Of a stretch of DNA of 64,000 bases, positions 34,101 through 46,202 are shown one piece after another. A program made the position numbers and the translations under genes. The stretch covers positions 45,168,501 to 45,232,500 of the forward strand of contig CM053813.1 of NCBI GenBank assembly GCA_028671895.1. Reading direction: 5' to 3'. The notes beneath the pieces are model-generated. The model saw nothing but the letters and a program-made list of their open reading frames with translations. It did no database searches and was not told where the DNA came from. Within the stretch, counting starts at the first letter, position 1. Each line of letters opens with the position of its first letter. The stretch is from Oenanthe sinensis. Its lineage: Eukaryota > Streptophyta > Magnoliopsida > Apiales > Apiaceae.

Positions 34101-37100
34101 AAGTGATGATGGGAATTCCTCAAAAGACGCTCAAGCCTCAACGTGCAGAATATTGTTCAGAAGTTGAACTTGGTGAATCACAATGGATTAACTGTGATAT
34201 TCGCAACTTCAGAATGGACATTTTAGGGCAATATGGAGTTATAATGGCAGATCCACCATGGGACATTCATATGGAATTGCCGTATGGTACTATGGCTGAT
34301 GATGAAATGCGTACACTTAATGTTCCTGCATTGCAAACTGATGGTCTAATATTTCTTTGGGTAACTGGACGGGCGATGGAGCTTGGACGAGAATGGTATG
34401 TCACCACATTCATTTTGAGTTAGCCTGCTTAATACAATGGTTTAAGCTCTGTGCCGTGTCCGTAAGCGACTCTGTATTATTTCCAATTTTTACATCTGAT
34501 GTTATGTATGTTAGCATGCTTAATACATAGTTAAAAATCTGTGTTGTGTCCGTGAGAATGATGTTTGGGCTAGTCGGCTAGAGCAAACATTTTATGCTAC
34601 AACACCTTTAGTTATGCTTGGCAGTGGCTCCAATACTATACCCAAGTTTGTTCACATTGCATCTTTTTTCCTATTTTCAGTCTAGAACTTTGGGGGTATA
34701 AGCGTGTGGAAGAGATCATATGGGTAAAAACTAATCAACTTCAGCGAATAATCAGAACAGGACGCACAGGTCATTGGCTCAATCATAGCAAGGAGCATTG
34801 CCTAGTTGGAATAAAAGGAGATCCAATTGTGAATAGGAACATTGACACTGATGTGATTGTTGCCGAAGTTCGAGAAACAAGTCGCAAGCCAGATGAGGTA
34901 AAATAAGTGCATGTCCTATATTCTCTATCTAATTGTATGATGCTTATTACAAGCCTATGACATATTATATTGATATGTAACACTAAAATAGAAAATGAGG
35001 ACAGGACCAGAACATTTCTTCAGATACAGGTCATCAAGCATGTATGAGTCAAAGCACTCTGAAACTAATATATAATTATATAGTAATGTAATGGACATGC
35101 ATAATGGTTAAATTCGAATACATATAAGAACTATATACATTGATCAATCAATCGACATGGATAAATAGGAAGCCCATATTAAGGCTCCGCTGAGAAACAT
35201 CTTAAATCTTTTTGGGCAGCATTTGTACTGCCTAAAAATTTCACTGCACACGCCATAGTCATTTTTGGATAAGCATCCTAACTGAACATATATTATTAAG
35301 CAAAATATATTTGACCTTTATTTTTTTGTGTTAAATTACGGTATCTTTCTTTTGCAAAAAGCTTTCCGTTTTGCATTGATTTGTCTGATAACTAGTGTTG
35401 ATCAATGGTTTCTGCGAGTTTCAGTTCCAAAAAAATTCGTGAATGTTTTTTTCATTTGTTGAGTTACTATGCTTCATAGTATATATCATCTTTGTTATTC
35501 TACCTTTATTATGACTTAGACTGCACTGTAAGGCACAGAATCACAAATAGTGTGTTTGAGTGTTAAAATTCATTATAGTGTGTTTCTTTCTTTGACATGT
35601 TGACCAGAAATTGCAGGCAAGTCCACAGATGGCACTATCTAGATCAAGTCCACAGATGGCACTATCTACATGAACTTGAAGACATCTAATTGCTAGATCA
35701 ATTAAAAAAAGATTCAGGTCTTCTGAAACAAATAAAACTATTTTTTCCCTCTTCCCTTTGTTTATTATTTTCTGAAGACTGAAGGTCAGTAGGTCACATA
35801 GCATACAGAGAATAGGGATATCACACACCTTCTGTAATTTTAAGGAGCCCATTGATAACACAACTAAATAATTTATTCTGATGTATCTGGCTTCTGATAT
35901 TTTTTGCTTCAATTTTGCTCAATCAAGTTTTGTTTTCTGAGTGCCTTCTAAAAATTAAAGTTAGCACTAATATAGTGACTTATCATAGATGTACCCAATG
36001 CTTGAGAGGATAAGCCCAAGGACAAGAAAGCTAGAGCTGTTTGCTCGCATGCATAACACACATGCAGGGTATGTTTTCTTGCTATAGCAACATTTTTTTC
36101 CACTTGCAGTGTTTTTGAACTTTTTTCTGAGTGCCTGTTGCCAAGATCATGGCTGTTTGGCTTCACTGGATAATTTGTGTAGAAGTAGATTAGAATGACA
36201 CCTCATATCTTGGTTATCTTGGCCAACCTATCCAAATAATTTCAGCAGTTCTGGCTGATATCTGCATAATCTATTCTCCCTTTTCAGAAGGATGAGAACT
36301 ATCTTTATCTTGCTGTTTATGTAGGATCCAAAATGGAATCGTAAAATAAAATGTTGGTTCCCTACATATGCAATGCAATATGTACTTGAAAAATCCTTTG
36401 TTGGTTGAAGGTAGTTATCGTGGGTGCCCTGTGAATGCTTTCATCACATAAAACTCGTGCCTACTACATCTATAAAAAGTTGAATAAAACTGTAATGGGA
36501 GGAGGATGCAAGCATGTTGATACTAATAGTCATAATGCCCACTTAATGATTTCGATGTAGAAATTTGCAACAAAATATAAGTATCTACTTCTGTTTTAAT
36601 ATATACATATATCTGAGTCCTTAAATTTCAATTCAAAGGAGCTAAACCTCTCCAGCAATTTCTATTATTAAAGATTTATTTGATACAAATAACATAGGCA
36701 TATAGACGTGACCCTGTGAGTGGCTAAACCTCTTTAGTCTTTAGCAATTGCTATTAAAAACTACATTTACTAGAGTGAAGGCGGGTGGCACCAGAGAACT
36801 AGACCAAGAAACAAATGGTGTGTTGATTTCTGCCTCATCCCATAATAGAATTTTATTTTTGTTTTATGTGCTGAATGCTCTACTGTTATAAATTTTATTT
36901 TCAGACTCGTCACTTGCATTACATTTTTGGGGTTTGTTCTTGGTGACAAATTGCATTAACATTTGAGCTAAAATTTTCTAATTTTGTGAGTTTAATACAT
37001 AGTATGGGATTTCCTTTTAACCGGTTCTTTACATAAATCAGGTGGATGTCATTAGGTAATCAGCTAAATGGAGTACGATTGGTTGATGAAGGGCTTCGAG

Positions 37101-37321
37101 CGAGGTTCAAAGCTGCATATCCAGAAGTTGAGGTCCAACCTCAATCTCCCCCGAGGCCTTCTGCTATGGAAGTGGACTCTAGTGTGCCTCAACCACGAAA
37201 TGCATTTAAAGGGGGTGAATCAACATCCACATCAGCACAGTTTGCAGATGATAGAGCTCCAGAGACGGCCTATGTCCCTGACAAAAAACCAGTAAATGCT
37301 GATGTGGAGATGACAAGCTAA
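31159..37321 (+). CDS. MTA: N6-adenosine mRNA methyltransferase catalytic subunit (MT-A70/METTL3-like)
   Basis: Seven exons: 31159-32334, 33332-33430, 33871-33954, 34052-34395, 34681-34897, 35989-36068 and 37042-37321; phases agree and give 759 residues. The N-terminal half (exon 1) is low in complexity, with Gly/Met/Pro-rich repeats at about residues 265-345. Exons 2-4 encode the Cys/His-rich double zinc-finger region (CSALTKEDC, FFACEKVHF, GDCSFLDTCRHMKTC). The catalytic DPPW motif is at about 520-523 in VIMADPPWDIHMELPYGTM, and the RTGRTGHWLNHSKEHCLVG stretch is the conserved substrate/cofactor loop. MTA works with MTB, FIP37, VIRILIZER and HAKAI to place m6A on nuclear mRNA and is essential for plant embryos. 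A likely poly(A) signal AATAAA lies at 37577. The coding strand of exon 1 has strong G-skew and a G-quadruplex motif. Confidence 0.95.
31528..31551 (+). other. G-quadruplex motif in MTA exon 1
   Basis: Four G-tracts of at least three, each separated by the 3-base loop AGT, form a perfect short-loop quadruplex motif on the coding strand; it encodes a Gly-Ser repeat. It would be present in the mRNA. Confidence 0.8.
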
Positions 37322-38059
37322 CTACTGATTTTCTTCACATTAGTAGGTTGCAGCTGTTGGGAGTTCCAGCAGCAACCTCCTTAAGATGTTAACGGATCTC
37401 AATACAAAGAGGATAGCCTAAAAAGAAAATGTTAAATCATTCCGTTAATGTACTCGGTTGTTCATCACTGTTTTGGCTGCTTTAAAAGTGAATTTTGGTG
37501 TTAGATTTAAATGTACTGTGCCAAGAGATTAACCTTACGTCTGATGGAGACTACCGAGAGGCTTTCTGTCTAGCACAATAAAAGAAAAGGCTCTTGTATC
37601 AACTCTGTAAATTAGGAAGGAATATCTAATGGATGGTTCTGTTCATTAGCATTTTCATACCTTTTATATATTGTCACTTTTGTGTTGCCTTTTTTGTCCA
37701 AATGGTCAAATGTATTACAAGGCAATGTTCACCTTTATGCTAGTAGACACTTTAAACTTCAAAAAACAAAATTTATTCTTTAAAGTTTAAACAAAGAAAC
37801 ATAATAAGCTTGAAATATGTAACAGATGTAGCTTTATAGCGCTTGTACAAGTACAAACATAAGCAGTACTAGTATGGGGATAAACAGCATTTTATGGCCA
37901 AAATTGTTAATAATTGGGTCTAGCTCAGAGTTTTACACAGCTTGCCAAAACAACGAATCTTATACATATGATAAAGAATCAATATATAATAGAAAACTTA
38001 TAAAGAATGAAGTATTTCTAGGATGGATATTTGAATATCAGTGTGAATGGCTGCCAAGA
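37322..38059. other. 3' regions of MTA and ENODL (convergent genes)
   Basis: Non-coding. It contains the MTA 3' UTR with AATAAA at 37577-37582 and the 3' UTR of the minus-strand early nodulin-like gene. Confidence 0.55.
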
Positions 38060-38702
38060 CTAATGCACATACAACAGGAACCCCATGGCTAATGACAAGA
38101 AGACTGGAATGTGGATCGATGGGGATGAAGACGGTGGCGCTGGGATTGTACCAAACGCATTTTCATAAGAGGGTGATGCTGCTGGACCATAAGGAGGTGC
38201 TGAAGCAGATGCATTACCAGAAAGCATCAAAATCTTGAGTTTCTGATACTTTTCACAGTGACCCTTTTGTCCACTGGTGAAGTAATAGTTACCGAGAGAA
38301 GTAATGTTGAAGACAGAGTTGCCATTGTTCATATACACGATTGGATCTGTAATGTTACAGCTGTTATAAGCTTCTTCAGTTACTTGCACAACTGAATCTT
38401 CAGTTGGTGGATACAAAAATACTGCAACATAAACAAGATTAGTACTCTGAGCTGGTGATTGACAATGCATTCAAGTGAGAAATCAAACAGGAAAACGATA
38501 ACTTACGTAGAGAGTCTCCGATCTTCAAGTTGTATTTCTGAGACCATTTGTCATATACATTTTTATTCGACGAAGTAGGCAAACCCCAAGCACGTAAATC
38601 TCCAACCTTGTATTGGTAGCACAAGACCTGAGTTTGGATCAGCACAAAAAACAGGAGACTTGTAGAACATAACAGCTGTTTTCGAATACAAAGACTCCCC
38701 AT
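38060..38702 (-). CDS. ENODL: Early nodulin-like protein (phytocyanin domain, probable GPI anchor)
   Basis: Two exons, 38507-38702 and 38060-38421, join in phase 1 to give 185 residues. The N-terminus is a signal peptide (LLCSTSLLFFVLIQTQVLC). The phytocyanin domain follows from YQYKVGDLRAWG through GDSLLFLYPP to GNYYFTSGQKGHCEKYQKL; its two cysteines (SCNITDP and GHCEK) can form the usual disulphide. The position of the copper-binding Cys is Ser here and the axial Met is absent, so copper is not expected to bind, as in other ENODL proteins. A Ser/Pro/Ala-rich linker and a hydrophobic end (HIPVFLSLAMGFLLYVH) suggest a GPI-anchored arabinogalactan-type protein at the plasma membrane. A TATATATA sequence at about 38743-38750 is placed as a TATA box, which would leave a very short 5' UTR. 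Confidence 0.9.
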
Positions 38703-38975
38703 CTCTGGCTCTTGGTGAATAATACAAGTGTGGAGGGACAGAGTATATATAGTTGGCTAGATAAGTGGTAGAGATCTAGCTTATTGGAGTGTCAAATGGC
38801 AAGTTGAAAGCTATTTTTAACAGAGTCATGAGCATCATGTAATGTGATAGGCTAATTCATCTGTGGACAATTGTTTAATAGTCAACCCCACATATTGATG
38901 ACAAAAATAGCACATAAATTGTAACATCCGAAGATCTACTATTTAAAGTTTAGAGTAAATATCATAACCCCCAGT

Positions 38976-39270
38976 TGACTTCACTTGAATAGAATGAGGG
39001 GATAATGAAATAAAATTTATACTCTTATTTGGGTGAAATTAGGAAAAATGTTTATCATTTTCATTCTTTCTTTCATTTCATTCCAAATTATTTATATTAA
39101 AATTTTAACTCACATGTTGTGGAAGGAATGCTCCATTCCATTTTTTCACCATTTTCCCTACAATTCTCATCATAGAAAATTTAGATACATTCTTCTTTTT
39201 TCATACAATTTGTTTATAATTTTTCATTTCGTTCATTCCTCATTCCGTTCTCACCAAGTGAACATAACCT
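38976..39270. mobile_element. Putative MITE (about 300 bp) upstream of ENODL
   Basis: The left part reads TTCACTTGAATAGAATGAGG and the right part, on the minus strand, reads GTTCACTTGGTGAGAACGGA then ATGAGG, an imperfect terminal inverted repeat. The interior is AT-rich and non-coding. No target-site duplication was established, so the limits are approximate. Confidence 0.4.
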
Positions 39271-41668
39271 AGAGGTATAAAATAATCACAAGTCACAAAT
39301 TTTACTCTTTTAAGTTGATCTAGTATATATTTCATCTACTGCATTGCAATGTACAATGTACAATGTACACACGAATATATTAAACCTTATAATGTAGTAG
39401 AATTATACGAGAAATTATTTTAAAAAATATAGCAAATATTACAAAGAACAGGCCTAAACTCAAATTACTACAAGTACAAAACAAAACATCTCCTCTACTG
39501 AAAATACGTAATACGTGCATTTCTGTACATGGTTGTGGATCTAAAAGCATGGTGGTAGAATTATTAGAGCGAAATGAACATGAGAACAATAGCATGTGGG
39601 ATGACAGTTGTAACACTGCATACATGAATTGATGCAACATCAAAATATTGAATATGAAATGCTGGGAGTGCAAAGACGGTGGCATGGATTGTATTAGCTC
39701 ACAATATATTATTACACGCCCAAAATTTATTCTTGCACACCCTTTTCATGTACTTGATTAATTTACTCTTATTATATCTTATATTAAATATTTAATTCTT
39801 TTATTAAATAGGTATAACTTCTTTTTATTTTTTACGATACAATTTAATTGTAATAAACTTTTAAATTTATATTATTAAAACATAACTTATAATTATTTAT
39901 TATCACTATTTTTATAAAATAAAACATAATTATATATGAACAAGTCAAACAAATACATAAAATTATTATACATTTTTTTAGTTCCAAATACTAATAATTT
40001 AGTCACACAAGTCTATGATATATTTTAATATATCAATTGTTAATTTGAAAAAATATTCGGTAAAAAAAGTTTCATTAAAAATGAATTATTGAAAATAGTT
40101 TTGTTCGTAATAGAAGTTTGCAACTTAAAAAAATTAGTAGAATAAATGTTATTTATAAAAATAATTATAATATATATTATTTTAATATAAATTATTTATT
40201 CTTGATTTTTTGTTAATAGCATTTTTTTACATAAATAAATTTACGTAATTATTTTTTAAATTACATTTCATAGTAGATTAGAAACACACGTAATAAAATT
40301 TAATTAAATATATGAATATTAGAATTAGAATTAAATTTTCAAATTAACATAATTTTTTATCATTTAAAAATGTATTGCGAAAATTAAAAAAAATTGTAAT
40401 TGAAGTCTTGATGGTAAAAAAGATATTATATTGAATGAATGTCACATGAAATCTAAGGTTATTTTAGTTTAAATATAAATGAGGGTGTGAAAAAATAAAT
40501 TTAGGGTATGCATATAAACATGATTATTATTTACAGAGTATCATAGTTAGGATAAATATTCAAACGATATTAAATATATAATATCTCGTATCATTACTTA
40601 ATTAAAAATTCGAAAAATATAAGATATAAAAAAATAACATTATAACCCCTTCCAGTACGCGGAGTAGTTTTCAACTGTCGCTTCGTTCTCTACCCTCTCG
40701 TCGCGGTAATTTCCTTGGCTCTCTACCTCCTTTCTTATATATATATACACACACACGATTTTGTATGTATATGTCGGTGATTATCCACACACTTATTTAC
40801 GTGACTGTGAATTTATCCATGATCTTTGTTTTTGGTTTATTCAAATTGGGCATGTGAATGTATATACATAAACCCTAATTTTTGGATTCATTAATTTTTG
40901 TTGTATATTGAATAATTATAATTATTGTTAATAAATTTTTTGATCATGAGTAACTTATTGATGACTTATAGAGTAATGGGCTGTTTAATAATTATCTGAA
41001 TTTAATTTCCCACTTGTTTGAGTCTCATAATTTTTGTTTGATTGGTATTTGGTTTTAGGATTACTATAGAGTGTTTGGGATTTTGTTGGAGTTGCATATA
41101 GTGATTTGTGGTTCGTTGATGATTGTAGTTTTGTGTTGGATGGGTCACTGTGATTCTTGGATTGATTGATTGAGTGGTTTGTGGTAATGTTTGCACAGTA
41201 TTGACTTACGATGTTGTAGCACTATTGCGCAGTTGTAGTATGTAGTAATGGTTTGAATTCTGCATCAACATTGCAACACTGAGTCTCCTTGAGTTTTAAT
41301 TTACGAGGAGGTAGTCAAAAAAATTAGTGATAGAATTTAATTAGTTAACATGGGTCGCGTTGTTTTGTATGTTGAACATGTGAGATACCGAGCAAAAAAT
41401 TTCATTGTGTTATCTATTCCGAAAGAATAATCCTGTTTTATGTTCGTTGGAGACAGGTTTAAATTTTTTTGATTAAAATGTGTCCAATACGGACCATATG
41501 ATTGTTAATGAAGCATTTGTTGCCACTAAAATGATTTTGGTCATTTCTGAATTAGGCTCTATGTAGGGGACTGATTAATTAGCATTTCTGATTCATTGTT
41601 GATCAGGATTTTCTTGTGAAAACTAGACAGTATTTAATTATTCTCTACTTTTCATGTAGTTTATTGCA
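39271..41668. other. AT-rich intergenic region and 5' leader of the AIPP1-like gene
   Basis: No gene is recognised from 39,271 to about 40,640, where the sequence is extremely AT-rich. From about 40,650 the base composition changes (GTCGCTTCGTTCTCTACC) in a way typical of a 5' UTR. A donor-like CGCG/GTAATTTCC at about 40,707 and an acceptor CATGTAG just before 41,660 suggest a 5' UTR intron of nearly 1 kb ahead of the ATG at 41669. Confidence 0.4.
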
Positions 41669-42349
41669 ATGGAAGCCTCAGATGATGAAGCTGCATATGC
41701 TGCCTTTAAAGAGAAGGTGAAAAAGACAGTGTATTTTGACAACCTTTCACCTCTAGCAACTGAGGCTGTTATGAAAACTGCTTTGGGTCAATTTGTAAAT
41801 GTTGTTAGTGTCCAATTCATTCCCAACTACATTGGACCTAGTAATATGGCAGCAGCTGCTTTAGTGGAGATGGAAACCGAAAAGCAGGCTATTAAAATTA
41901 TAGAGGAAACTGCTGATTTTCCTTTCATGATATCTGGGATGCCAAGGCCTGTAAGGGCATTTGCAGCCGAGATAGAGATGTTTGATGATCGCCCAAGGAA
42001 GCCAGGTAGAGCAATACAATGTCGATGGTTGGAGGAAAAGGATCCTGATTTTGAGGTAGCACGGGATATCAAGAATCTTGTTAAAAGACATGCTACCGAG
42101 GCTTCTGGCTTGCTCAAGGTAGAATTCGCCCTTCCTGCAATCTGTCTTAATTGTTAAACTAATCATTTGTGATATAACTTAGTTTCCTATTTGTAGCTAC
42201 AACTGGCGGAAGAAGAGAAACTTCATAACAAGCATGGAGAAACCTTAAAAGCCAACCACAAGAAGTATGAGCTGTTAGATAAAGTTTTAGCTGATGGAAG
42301 TGCTAGAAAGTTAGGGAGCTGCTACAACATAAAGTTGCAAGAAAATTAG
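41669..42349 (+). CDS. AIPP1: RRM-fold protein like AIPP1/EDM3 (ASI1-immunoprecipitated protein 1)
   Basis: Two coding exons, 41669-42118 and 42197-42349, join in phase 0 to give 200 residues. The N-terminal half carries an RNA-recognition-type fold: KTVYFDNLSPLAT is the first strand (RNP2-like), and AAAALVEMETEKQAIKIIEE is the later strand-helix. After it come a conserved basic-acidic segment (PRKPGRAIQCRWLEEKDPDF) and a C-terminal helical region rich in K and E. In Arabidopsis, AIPP1/EDM3 bridges ASI1 and EDM2 in a complex that controls polyadenylation at heterochromatin-containing introns. The assignment is by recall of the family; a generic RRM protein is the alternative. The start codon follows a probable 5' UTR intron acceptor. 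Confidence 0.75.
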
Positions 42350-43371
42350 GACCGATTAAAATTTGTAATCCGTGCATGTGATCTAGTTCTTATGCCAAGT
42401 ACAGTCTGGATACATATTAAAATGTCGTTTGTGTGTGTGATCTTGTTCTTATGCTAGGTACAGTTGTATAACATTCTAATGTGTGAGTAGTTGTTGGAGG
42501 TGTTTCTTACATATCCCTAATGTATCCAACAATTGCAATGAGACAGATGAGGTGTAATGAGACAGATGAGGAGCAGGGCTTAAGCTTTTAGGCGGTTGTT
42601 ATTCTTGAATGATAGTATTCAGGTGACAAACTTAACAGTCTATGAACTATTTAGGGGTAAAAGTGAGTTCCAACCCAACTTCAAAAGTTGCATTATATTA
42701 GTGTAAGAGTTTTTTAAAATCTCTTGTACGCTTTAAGCAAAAACAAATTTGTTTCTATCAAAGGTAATTTGAGTCCTATTTATTGCTTTTATTGTAAGAT
42801 ATAGTGTGTATTGATTGGAGTTGGTTTTGTACATAATATAATTTATAGAAGTTACAAACATAGTGTAATAGACTGGTGTTGATGCGAACAAGTTAGATGT
42901 TTTCTTGGTCTGATGATGCCCAACACCAAATCATAATAAATATACTCGCTTAATCAAAGTGTGTATTGTATCTAGATGTTATCTTGATTTGATGATGCCC
43001 ATCACTAAATCATTGTAAAAATAATCGCTTAATCAAAGTTCAAATATCGTATGTTCACCATTGTTGCCAAACAGTCGTGAATCATATCGAACAGAATTCT
43101 TATCATATCAGAGAAACTCAGAAAAGATCAAGATTGTGCTGACAGAAAACAGAAGAAGTCAGTTGTAAACCTCAAGTATAAAATTACATTGTATCTATTT
43201 ACAATTCTTTGATGATCCCTGCTCGAGATTCCTGAAGGTCGGATACTTAATCCTCCTATCAGCACATAAGTAAGCCTTTAATTTCTTGAAATATAACTAA
43301 TGTTATATGAAAGATAGAAATGATCTAAAGCCATGCATCTGGAACTGTCTGTAAAAAAATATTTTGTTTCT
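42350..43371. other. Convergent 3' region with tandem repeats
   Basis: Non-coding sequence between two convergent genes. It holds an 18-19 bp direct repeat (AATGAGACAGATGAGG twice at about 42537-42573) and a tandem pair of about 68 bp, copies at 42892-42960 and 42972-43039, both containing GATGATGCCCA and ending CGCTTAATCAAAGT. Confidence 0.65.
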
Positions 43372-45611
43372 TCACTCTGAACTTTCAATAGGAAATGGGC
43401 TTATAATCCGCGATTTCATACAGAAATCCAGACCAACAGTAGCAAAAAGAAAAATCAAAAGATTCTCAGACACAGAAATTCCCCCATCATAAGCATGTGA
43501 CAGAAAACTACCAACAGTTAACTCCAGAGGAGGTCCACCTCCAAGAACAGCTAGGCCTGTGTAGCAATTAAGTTTTCAATAACTATTAAGTTCTTTTACA
43601 GTTAAGAGAAGATTAACTATAGTTCTGCCTGATGTTTCAAATGAAAGATAACGAAAACGTACCTTTAACAATGCCAAACGCAGCAGCGGCCCCCGTCTTC
43701 AGATGAATATCTTCCAAATCTCTTCTTATTACGTATCTATAGGTTACACCATATAATGCACAACTGGCAAAGGTAATTCCTAAAGGGATTATCAGTTCAG
43801 AAATGTTAGTCACTTGAGCCAAGAAGAAAGGCAGCCCCGCTAACGTTCCAACTACAGCTGCAATAAATGCAGCTTTTATAGATTCCAGCCGCTCTTTATT
43901 TTTTATGATTGCTTTAATTTCATCCTCCGTGAGGGCATCTGTGCCAACAGCTAAAGAGCGCTCTGCCTCTTTCACCAATTGACTAGCTTCTAATATTTCT
44001 CTCTGACATTCTTCAATCTTCAAAGTGGATAACATTCATGATAAGCAACTTTGAATTTCTGGTATATGCAGGTAAATTATATGTATATCAATTAAATACA
44101 TAAAATTCTAATGTAAAAAGACCAATTGTGACGGAATTCATACAACAAGAACATCATTTCTTGGAGATCATTAACTAAGACTGATTGAACAGTGTTCCTT
44201 CTTCTCTAGTTCATATTCGTATTCGTGCCAAATTGGGTCTAAGTCACGAGAGCAATTATAAAGGTACAATTATCATACAGTATAACGTTTATAAGTCCAA
44301 GCCTCATTGCTAGAGCAACCATAAAGGTAGATTAATCATACAATATAACCTTGATAAAATAATAACCTCGTCAAATAAATAATTTTCTCCGGTCACAACA
44401 CAATAGGAAAATGAATTTTTAACATCGTCAATTGAATAATTACCGTTCTGGAGGCTATTCGTTTGTATAAGTTTTTCTGTACCAAGTAACTATGTCAACT
44501 GAAATAATCAAACAATCTATAACAAACTCATGGATACTAAACAGTCTCTTGGTAATCAAATTACAAGTCAATAACAAGTAGCGGCTGAAGAGCTAATATA
44601 TATAATAACTAGTTCACAAATCTACCATTGCTGACCATCCTAAAACACTGAACATCCCGAGCATACTAATCAATTAAAATAAACACAAGACAGCAGTTGA
44701 TGCAGAAGGGGGTAGCCCCCGCTTGATTATATAGCTAGTACTTGGTACCAAATGTAGGTTAGGCTAGCTCCTTCTTATTGAAGAATGTAACTTTTGAGCA
44801 AAATTCTTACATCCTCCCCTGCTTGGTCTTGTGTTATTACCAAATGTTTTAAATTAAGACACAATTATATTTGATTCATACATCCTCTTCTGCTTGGTTC
44901 TATGCTAGTACCAAATGTTGTAAATTTAGACAGAGTTATATGTTTCCACCTCGCTTGATTTTATAGCTAGTACTAAAATTTAACTACAGTATATGTATAG
45001 TATACTCCTCAATTACATAGTTCCAAATGTTGTTAACTTTCAAAGTTAACAAGTTCCATAAAATAATCAAAATGTTAGCATACTTTAGAGAAAGATTCCC
45101 ACTTTAGAAATCTCTAGTTCCTATATAGAGACCCTTCTACTAAAGAGTGAAGCTTTAACTATATACACAGTCTGGATTATGTTGGGAAGTTTGGACAAAT
45201 ATTAATTTATCGAGATTATACTGTATATACCTCAGAAGCTCTAGCTTCAAGCTGTTTGACATAATCTTGAATTTTCTTGGCCTCAGCTTCTTGTTTCTCA
45301 ATCTCAGCAAGCTCGATTCTTGCAATCTCAACTCTCTCAGCAGCTTTCTCCAACCCATCAAGCAATCCCTTGTTCTCTTCTTTCTCCAACAGACTCTGTA
45401 CCTGTTCATCCACCATGCCATACACTACATCTTTCAACCCCCGTTGTTGTTTATTATTAATATTCTTGTCATTGGTGCTGCTGCTACTAAAGCACTTGAA
45501 TTTGAGAGATGGGGTTGAACATAAGCCAACAAGTGTGTGGATGGAAGGTGAAATAGGAAGAAATGGTGAGCATGTTGGGTGGTGAATGTGATGATGAAGA
45601 ATCATTTTCAT
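43372..45611 (-). CDS. Predicted plastid-targeted coiled-coil membrane protein, unknown function
   Basis: Exons, in transcript order, 45231-45611, 43663-44017 and 43372-43556 give 306 residues with matching phases. The N-terminus is rich in Ser, Thr, His and Pro with few acids, as in a chloroplast transit peptide. A conserved VVYGMVDEQVQSLLEKEENK segment leads into a long coiled coil (about 65-165, rich in E, K, A). Two hydrophobic segments follow (AAFIAAVVGTLAGLPFFLA and LIIPLGITFASCALYGVTY), then GAAAAFGIVKG and a hydrophobic C-terminal part (ENLLIFLFATVGLDFCM). I recognise it as a conserved plant protein but cannot name a function. Intron 1 (44018-45230) contains a degenerate tandem repeat array. 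Confidence 0.8.
44705..45000. repeat. Degenerate tandem repeat array in an intron (about 4 copies of about 70 bp)
   Basis: Four related units begin near 44715, 44815, 44888 and 44950. Each has a C-rich start, then GCTTG(A/G)TTxTAT, then AGCTAGTAC or a close form, then ACCAAATGT, and several have a TTATAT tail. They lie in intron 1 of the plastid-type minus-strand gene and look like an old local duplication series. Confidence 0.6.
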
Positions 45612-46202
45612 GGGTGGTGAGTGATTGAAGCTTGGTGTAATGCCAAATATGAACCCAATGGATATGTGTGTACATTTTTTTTATCTCATTTTTAGGGGTG
45701 ATTGTGAAGATTTTTATTTTGACTTAGTCTAGAATAGATACTTATAAAAATTATTTGCTATTAGCTCATATAAAATTATTTAGCACAAAAAAAAACTCAT
45801 AAAAAATATTGATATTTTTAAATAAAAAATATTAATTTTTTGAATAAATAACTGTATAACCTTATAAATAACGCATGAGTATATATTTTAATAAATTCCG
45901 GATTGATAGTAAATCAAACTCATAATTTGAGATGAAAAATTATTTTTACTATTTGCAATAACAATAACATACGTCAAAAAAAACAATAACAAATAGTACC
46001 TTATTTACAGTATTAAGTTTTATAAATAAATATAATTTCTTTATTACTGAAAAATAAAAATTTTGCATTATTTAAATTAAAAATTATAACAAAGACCCGA
46101 ATAAAAAATCATTGGTAAACAAGAAACTGAAAATCGATTCATATAATTTTACTTCATTTAAACTTGACTCTAGTCTTCCGTTATAAACCCAAAGGTCTTG
46201 TA
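45612..46202. other. Divergent promoter region between the plastid-type gene and MYG1
   Basis: About 590 AT-rich bases separating divergently transcribed genes; it must hold both promoters. No gene is recognised. Confidence 0.6.

Noticed and set aside
39380..39685. 101-residue minus-strand frame, considered as a second ENODL fragment
   Set aside because: Only a few short words resemble the ENODL 3' region (for example AGACGGTGGC); no phytocyanin motif is present.
42892..43039. Tandem pair with TGATGAT, considered as C/D snoRNA genes
   Set aside because: The C-box-like word is present, but no D box or terminal stem is found at suitable spacing; a plain tandem duplication explains it.
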